Assembly: GCA_033980235.1 (NCBI GenBank)
Contig: CM067066.1
Span: 34,263,180 to 34,327,179, forward strand
Direction: 5' to 3'
DNA: 64,000 nucleotides
Origin: Diadema setosum
Lineage: Eukaryota; Echinodermata; Echinoidea; Diadematoida; Diadematidae
The position numbers were made by a program, and so were the translations under genes. Position 1 is the first letter of the stretch, and every line of letters begins with the position of its first letter. Below are positions 56,601 through 64,000 of the stretch, piece after piece. The notes below the pieces were generated by a model. The model was not told the origin of the DNA, ran no database searches, and worked only from the letters and a program-made list of their open reading frames with translations.

Positions 56601-59600
56601 ATCCATGTATTTCATTAATTCATAAGAAATATTGAAACGGCCTGGGCCACATTGGGGTGGGTATGAATATGTAGCTTAGGATGTCAGCAACCTGACCTGA
56701 CCCCTCACATAGTGGCCCAGGCCGTAGGGGCCTGACAGTTAAAGGGACAGTGTATGTCTTTGTCATGTACAAATGCCATATTTATAAAATGCTACATATC
56801 CATGTATTTAATTTATTCAGAAGAAATATTGAAACGGCCTGGGCCACATTTTGGTGGGTATGAATATGGAGCTTAGGATGTCAGCAACCTGACCTGACCA
56901 CTCACATAGTGGCCCAGGCCGTAGGGGCCTGACAGTTAAAGGGAAAGTGTATGTGCTTGTAATGTACAAATATGATATATATACAATGATACATATCCAT
57001 CTTTTTCATTTATTCATAAGAAATTGTGAAACGGCCTGGGCCACATTTTGGTGGGTATGAATATGTAGCTTAGGATGTCAGCAACCTGACCTGACCACTC
57101 ACATAGTGGCCCAGGCCGTAGTGACCTGACAGTTAAAGAGACAGTGTATGTGCTTGAAAATTTCAAATGTCATATATATAATGCTACATATTCATGTATT
57201 TCTTTTATTAATAAGAAATATTGAAACGGCCTGGGCCACATTGGGGTGGGTATGAATATGTAGCTTAGGATGTCAGCAACCTGACCTGACCACTCACATA
57301 GTGGCCCAGGCCGTAGGGGCCTGACAGTTAAAGGGACAGTGTATGTGCTTGCCATGTACAAAATGTAATATCTCTATTGCTACATATTCATGTACTTCTT
57401 TTATTTATAAGAAATATTGAAACGGCCTGGGCCACATTGGGGTGGGTATGAATATGTAGCTTAGGATGTCAGCAACCTGACCTGACCACTCACATAGTGG
57501 CCCAGGCCGTAGGGGCCTGACAGTTAAAGGGACAGTGTATGTCTTTGTCATGTACAAATGCCATATTTATAAAATGCTACATATCCATGTATTTAATTTA
57601 TTCAGAAGAAATATTGAAACGGCCTGGGCCACATTTTGGTGGGTATGAATATGTAGCTTAGGATGTCAGCAACCTGACCTGACCACTCACATAGTGGCCC
57701 AGGCCGTAGGGGCCTGACAGTTAAAGGGAAAGTGTATGTGCTTGTCATGTACAAAATGTAATATCTATATTGCTACATATTCACGTACTTCTTTTATTTA
57801 TAAGAAATAGTGAAACGGCCTGGGCCACATTGGGGTGGGTATGAATATGTAGCTTAGGAAGTTAGCAACCTGACCTGACCACTCATGTAGTGGCCCAGGC
57901 CGTAGGGGCCTGACAGTTAAAGGGACAGTGTTTGTACTTGTCATTTAGAAATGTCATATATATACAATGCTACATATCCATGTATTTCATTAATTCATAA
58001 GAAATATTGAAACTTCCTGGGCCACATTGGGGTGGGTATGAATATGTAGCTTAGGATGTCAGCAACCTGACCTGACCACTCACATAGTGGCCCAGGCCGT
58101 AGTGGCCTGACAGTTAAAGAGACAGTGTATGTGCTTGAAAATTTCAAATGTCATATATATAATATAACATATTCATGTATTTCTTTTATTAATAAGAAAT
58201 ATTGAAACGGCCTGGGCCACATTGGGGTGGGTATGAATATGTAGCTTAGGATGTCAGCAACCTGACCTGACCACTCACATTGTGGCCCAGGCCGTAGGGG
58301 CCTGACAGTTAAAGGGACAGTGTATGTCTTTGTCATGTACAAATGCCATATCTATAAAATGCTACATATCCATGTATTTAATTTATTCAAAAGAAATATT
58401 GAAACGGCCTGGACCACATTTTGGTGGGTATGAATATGTAGCTTATAATGTCAGTAACCTGACCTGACCACTCACATAGTGACCCAGGCCGTAGGGGCCT
58501 GACAGTTAAAGGGAAAGTGTATGTGCTTGTCATGTACAAATATGATATATATACAATGCTACATATCCATGTCTTTCATTTATTCATAAGAAATAGTGAA
58601 ACTGCCTGGGCCACATTTTGGTGGGTATGAATATGTAGCTTAGGATGTCAGCAACCTGACTTGACCACTCACATAGTGGCCCAGGCCGTAGGGGCCTGAC
58701 AGTTAAAGGGACAGTGTATGTCTTTGTCATGTACAAATGCCATATTTATAAAATGCTACATATCCATGTACATAATTTATTCAGAAGAAATAATGAAACG
58801 GCCTGGGCCACATTTTGGTGGGTATGAATATGTAGCTTAGGATGTTAGCAACCTGACCTGACCACTCACATAGTGGCCCAGGCCGAAGGGGCCTGACAGT
58901 TAAAGGGAAAGTGTATGTGCTTGTCATGTACAAATATGATATATATACAATGCCACATATCCATGTATTTCATTTATTCATAAGAAATAGTGAAACGGCC
59001 TGGGCCACATTTTGGTGGGTATGAATATGTAGCTTAGGATGTCAGCAACCTGACCTGACCACTCATATAGTGGCCCAGGCCGTAGTGGCCTGACAGTTAA
59101 AGAGACATTGTATGTGCTTGAAAAATTCAAATGTCATATATATAATACTACATATTCATGTATTTCTTTTATTAATAAGAAATATTGAAACGGCCTGGGC
59201 CACATTGGGGTGGGTATGAATATGTAGCTTAGGATGTCAGCAACCTGACCTGACCCCTCACATAGTGGCGCAGGCCGTAGGGGCCTGACAGTTAAAGGGA
59301 CAGTGTATGTACTTGTCATGTAGAAATGTCATATATATACAATGCTACATATCCATGTATTTCATTAATTCATAAGAAATATTGAAACGGCCTGGGCCAC
59401 ATCGGGGTGGGTATGAATATGTAGCTTAGGATGTCAGCAAATTGACCTGACCACTCACATAGTGGCCCAGGCCGTAGTGGCCTGACAGTTAAAGAGACAG
59501 TGTATGTGCTTGAAAATTTCAAATGTCATATATATAATATAACATATTCATGTATTTCTTTTATTAATAAGAAATATTGAAACGGCCTGGGCCACATTGG

Positions 59601-62600
59601 GGTGGGTATGAATATGTAGCTTAGGATGTCAGCAACCTGACCTGACCCCTCACATAGTGGCCCAGGCCGTAGGGGCCTGACAGTTAAAGGGACAGTGTAT
59701 GTCTTTGTCATGTACAAATGCCATATTTATAAAATGCTACATATCCATGTATTTAATTTATTCAGAAGAAATATTGAAACGGCCTGGGCCACATTTTGGT
59801 GGGTATGAATATGTAGCTTAGGATGTCAGCAACCTGACCTGACCACTCACATAGTGGCCCAGGCCGTAGGGGCCTGACAGTTAAAGGGAAAGTGTATGTG
59901 CTTGTAATGTACAAATATGATATATATACAATGATACATATCCATCTTTTTCATTTATTCATAAGAAATTGTGAAACGGCCTGGGCCACATTTTGGTGGG
60001 TATGAATATGTAGCTTAGGATGTCAGCAACCTGACCTGACCACTCACATAGTGGCCCAGGCCGTAGTGACCTGACAGTTAAAGAGACAGCGTATGTGCTT
60101 GAAAATTTCAAATGTCATGTATATAATGCTACATATTCATGTATTTCTTTTATTAATAAGAAATATTGAAACGGCCTGGGCCACATTGGGGTGGGTATGA
60201 ATATGTAGCTTAGGATGTCAGCAACCTGACCTGACCACTCACATAGTGGCCCAGGCCGTAGGGGCCTGACAGTTAAAGGGACAGTGTATGTCTTTGTCAT
60301 GTACAAATGCCATATTTATAAAATGCTACATATCCATGTATTTAATTTATTCAGAAGAAATATTGAAACGGCCTGGGCCACATTTTGGTGGGTATGAATA
60401 TGTAGCTTAGGATGTCAGCAACCTGACCTGACCACTCACATAGTGGCCCAGGCCGTAGGGGCCTGACAGTTAAAGGGAAAGTGTATGTGCTTGTCATGTA
60501 CAAAATGTAATATCTATATTGCTACATATTCACGTACTTCTTTTATTTATAAGAAATAGTGAAACGGCCTGGGCCACTTTGGGGTGGGTATGAATATGTA
60601 GCTTAGGATGTCAGCAACCTGACCTGACCACTCACATAGTGGCCCAGGCCGTAGGGGCCTGACAGTTAAAGGGACAGTGTATGTCTTTGTCATGTACAAA
60701 TGCCATATTTATAAAATGCTACATATCCATGTATTTAATTTATTCAGAAGAAATATTGAAACGGCCTGGGCCACATTTTGGTGGGTATGAATATGTAGCT
60801 TAGGATGTCAGCAACCTGACCTGACCACTCACATAGTGGCCCAGGCCGTAGGGGCCTGACAGTTAAAGGGAAAGTGTATGTGCTTGTCATGTACAAAATG
60901 TAATATCTATATTGCTACATATTCACGTACTTCTTTTATTTATAAGAAATAGTGAAACGGCCTGGGCCACTTTGGGGTGGGTATGAATATGTAGCTTAGG
61001 ATGTCAGCAACCTGACCTGACCACTCACATAGTGGCCCAGGCCGTAGTGGCCTGACAGTTAAAGAGACAGTGTATGTGCTTGAAAATTTCAAATGTCATA
61101 TATATAATATAACATATTCATGTATTTCTTTTATTAATAAGAAATATTGAAACGGCCTGGACCACATTTTGGTGGGTATGAATATGTAGCTTAGGATGTC
61201 AGCAACCTGACCTGACCACTCACATAGTGGCCCAGGCCGTAGGGGCCTGACAGTTAAAGGGAAAATGTATGTGCTTGTCATGTACAAATATGATATATAT
61301 ACAATGGTACATATCCATGTATTTCATTTATTCATAAGAAATAGTGAAACGGCATGGGCCACATTTTGGTGGGTATGAATATGTAGCTTAGGATGTCAGC
61401 AACCTGACCTGACCACTCATATAGTGGCCCAGGCCGTAGTGGCCTGACAGTTAAAGAGACAGTGTATGTGCTTGCTATGTACAAATATGATATATATACA
61501 ATGCTACATATCCATGTATTTCATTTATTCATAAGAAATAGTGAAACGGCATGGGCCACATTTTGGTGGGTATGAATATGTAGCTTAGGATGTCAGCAAC
61601 CTGACCTGACCACTCATATAGTGGCCCAGGCCGTAGTGGCCTGACAGTTAAAGAGACAGTGTATGTGCTTGAAAATTTCAAATGTCATATATATAATACT
61701 ACATATTCATGTATTTCTTTTATTAATAAGAAATATTGAAACGGCCTGGGCCACATTGGGGTGGGTATGAATATGTAGCATATGATGTCAGCAACCTGAC
61801 CTGACCACTCACATAGTGGCCCAGGCCGTAGGGGCCTTACAGTTAAAGGGACAGTGTATGTGGTTGCCATGTACAAAATGTAATATCTATATTGCTACAT
61901 ATTCATGTACTTCTTTTATTTATAAGAAATATTGAAACGGCCTGGGCCACATTGGGGTGGGTATGAATATGTAGCTTATGATGTTAGCAACCTGACCTGA
62001 CCACTCATGTAGTGGCCCAGGGCGTAGGGGCCTGACAGTTAAAGGGAAAGTGTATGTACTTGTCATGTAGAAATGTCATATATATACGATGCTACATATC
62101 CATGTATTTCATTAATTCATAAGAAATATTGAAACGGCCTGGGCCACATTTTGGTGGGTATGAATATGTAGCTTAGGATGTCAGCAACCTGACCTGACCA
62201 CTCACATAGTGGCCCAGGCCGTAGGGGCCTGACAGTTAAAGGGACGGTGTATGTACTTGTCATGTAGAAATGTCATATATATATGCAATGCTACATATCC
62301 ATGTATTTCTTTTATTAATAAGAAATATTGAAACGGCCTGGGCCACATTGGGGTGGGTATGAATATGTAGCTTAGGATGTCAGCAACCTGACCTGACCAC
62401 TCACATAGTGGCCCAGGCCGTAGGGGCCTGACAGTTAAAGGGACAGTGTATGTCTTTGTCATGTACAAATGCCATATTTATAAAATGCTACATATCCATG
62501 TATTTCATTAATTCATAAGAAATATTGAAACGGCCTGGGCCACATTGGGGTGGGTATGAATATGCAGCTTAGGATGTCAGCAACCTGACCTGACCACTCA

Positions 62601-64000
62601 CATATTGGCCCAGGCCGTAGGGGCCTGACAGTTAAAGGGACAGTGTATGTACTTGTCATGTAGAAATGTCATATATATACAATGCTACATATCCATGTAT
62701 TTCATTAATTCATAAGAAATATTGAAACGGCCTGGGCCACATTGGGGTGGGTATGAATATGTAGCTTAGGATGTCAGCAACCTGACCTGACCCCTCACAT
62801 AGTGGCCCAGGCCGTAGGGGCCTGACAGTTAAAGGGACAGTGCATGTCTTTGTCATGTACAAATGCCATATTTATAAAATGCTACATATCCATGTATTTA
62901 ATTTATTCAGAAGAAATATTGAAACGGCCTGGGCCACATTTTGGTGGGTATGAATATGGAGCTTAGGATGTCAGCAACCTGACCTGACCACTCACATAGT
63001 GGCCCAGGCCGTAGGGGCCTGACAGTTAAAGGGAAAGTGTATGTGCTTGTAATGTACAAATATGATATATATACAATGATACATATCCATCTTTTTCATT
63101 TATTCATAAGAAATTGTGAAACGGCCTGGGCCACATTTTGGTGGGTATGAATATGTAGCTTAGGATGTCAGCAACCTGACCTGACCACTCACATAGTGGC
63201 CCAGGCCGTAGTGACCTGACAGTTAAAGAGACAGTGTATGTGCTTGAAAATTTCAAATGTCATATATATAATGCTACATATTCATGTATTTCTTTTATTA
63301 ATAAGAAATATTGAAACGGCCTGGGCCACATTGGGGTGGGTATGAATATGTAGCTTAGGATGTCAGCAACCTGACCTGACCACTCACATAGTGGCCCAGG
63401 CCGTAGGGGCCTGACAGTTAAAGGGACAGTGTATGTGCTTGCCATGTACAAAATGTAATATCTCTATTGCTACATATTCATGTACTTCTTTTATTTATAA
63501 GAAATATTGAAACGGCCTGGGCCACATTGGGGTGGGTATGAATATGTAGCTTAGGATGTCAGCAACCTGACCTGACCACTCACATAGTGGCCCAGGCCGT
63601 AGGGGCCTGACAGTTAAAGGGACAGTGTATGTCTTTGTCATGTACAAATGCCATATTTATAAAATGCTACATATCCATGTATTTAATTTATTCAGAAGAA
63701 ATATTGAAACGGCCTGGGCCACATTTTGGTGGGTATGAATATGTAGCTTAGGATGTCAGCAACCTGACCTGACCACTCACATAGTGGCCCAGGCCGTAGG
63801 GGCCTGACAGTTAAAGGGAAAGTGTATGTGCTTGTCATGTACAAAATGTAATATCTATATTGCTACATATTCACGTACTTCTTTTATTTATAAGAAATAG
63901 TGAAACGGCCTGGGCCACATTGGGGTGGGTATGAATATGTAGCTTAGGAAGTTAGCAACCTGACCTGACCACTCATGTAGTGGCCCAGGCCGTAGGGGCC
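53633..64000 (-). repeat. 5.9-6.1-kb higher-order repeat of array B, two copies
   Basis: 53633 and 54222 recur at +5893 (59526, 60115), while 55006, 55595, 56112 and 57170 recur at +6090 (61096, 61685, 62202, 63260). The change of 197 bp is one monomer gained, about 30 or 31 monomers per unit. The second copy is cut by the window edge. Confidence 0.9.

Larger units (their letters stand above)
42650..64000 (-). repeat. Satellite array B, about 109 monomers, inverted relative to array A
   Basis: Monomers are the reverse complement of array A: AAACGGCCTGGGCCACATTG, GGGTGGGTATGAATATGTAG, CTTAGGATGTCAGCAACCTG, ACCTGACCACTCACATAGTG, GCCCAGGCCGTAGGGGCCTG, ACAGTTAAAGGGACAGTGTA and an AT-rich segment. 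Length is mostly 195-197 bp. The first monomers (42650-42900) are the most diverged. Variants such as GAAAATTTCAAATGTCATAT and TGTCATGTACAAATGCCATA alternate in a regular order and give higher-order repeats. The array runs past the right edge. Confidence 0.98.

Noticed and set aside
43030..63451. More than 30 near-identical open frames of about 63 codons treated as a gene family
   Set aside because: One per satellite monomer, no introns, signals or known domain; best explained by amplification of a chance open frame. Kept only as a low-interest finding.

Overview
This window is eukaryotic nuclear DNA, most likely from a marine invertebrate deuterostome (echinoderm, hemichordate or amphioxus grade). 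The reasons are one spliced gene with GT-AG introns and a close match to an animal centrosomal protein, several animal-type LINE fragments, many miniature DNA transposons, vertebrate-type TTAGGG repeats, and more than 30 kb of satellite DNA. The species is an inference; no bacterial genes, rRNA, tRNA or CRISPR arrays were seen.

Layout. (1) 1-11.3 kb: the 5' two thirds of a CEP76-like gene on the minus strand. Nine coding exons (11271 down to 40) join in frame to 484 codons; the C-terminal exons lie off the left edge. Its introns hold a retroelement tail touching a splice acceptor, a 56-bp TTAA hairpin element, three TTAA-flanked miniature elements and an L2/CR1-like LINE fragment. (2) 11.5-20.5 kb: non-genic DNA with two diverged copies of a dispersed repeat, a GGTGTTAA-rich element, a large foldback, a frameshifted LINE reverse transcriptase and a LINE tail. 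(3) 20.5-30.3 kb: satellite array A, about 50 monomers of about 196 bp on the plus strand. (4) 30.3-42.6 kb: a spacer made almost entirely of nested mobile-element debris. This includes a LINE split by a 3.8-kb G-rich composite, a LINE endonuclease split by a TTAA element, an element carrying an interstitial telomeric array, and a CACGGA-rich inverted-repeat element with another TTAA element inside it. (5) 42.65 kb to the right edge: array B, the same satellite in opposite orientation, about 109 monomers, with higher-order repeats at about 0.59, 0.98, 5.1 and 5.9-6.1 kb.

The only convincing host gene is the CEP76-like one. All other long reading frames are LINE remnants, microsatellite translations or the roughly 63-codon frame carried by each satellite monomer. 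The most notable structure is the pair of inverted satellite arrays around a spacer rich in mobile elements. The recurrent use of TTAA target sites is also notable, as is the fact that the satellite monomer itself contains a TTAAAGGGACAGTG segment resembling a TTAA-element terminus found in intron 1.
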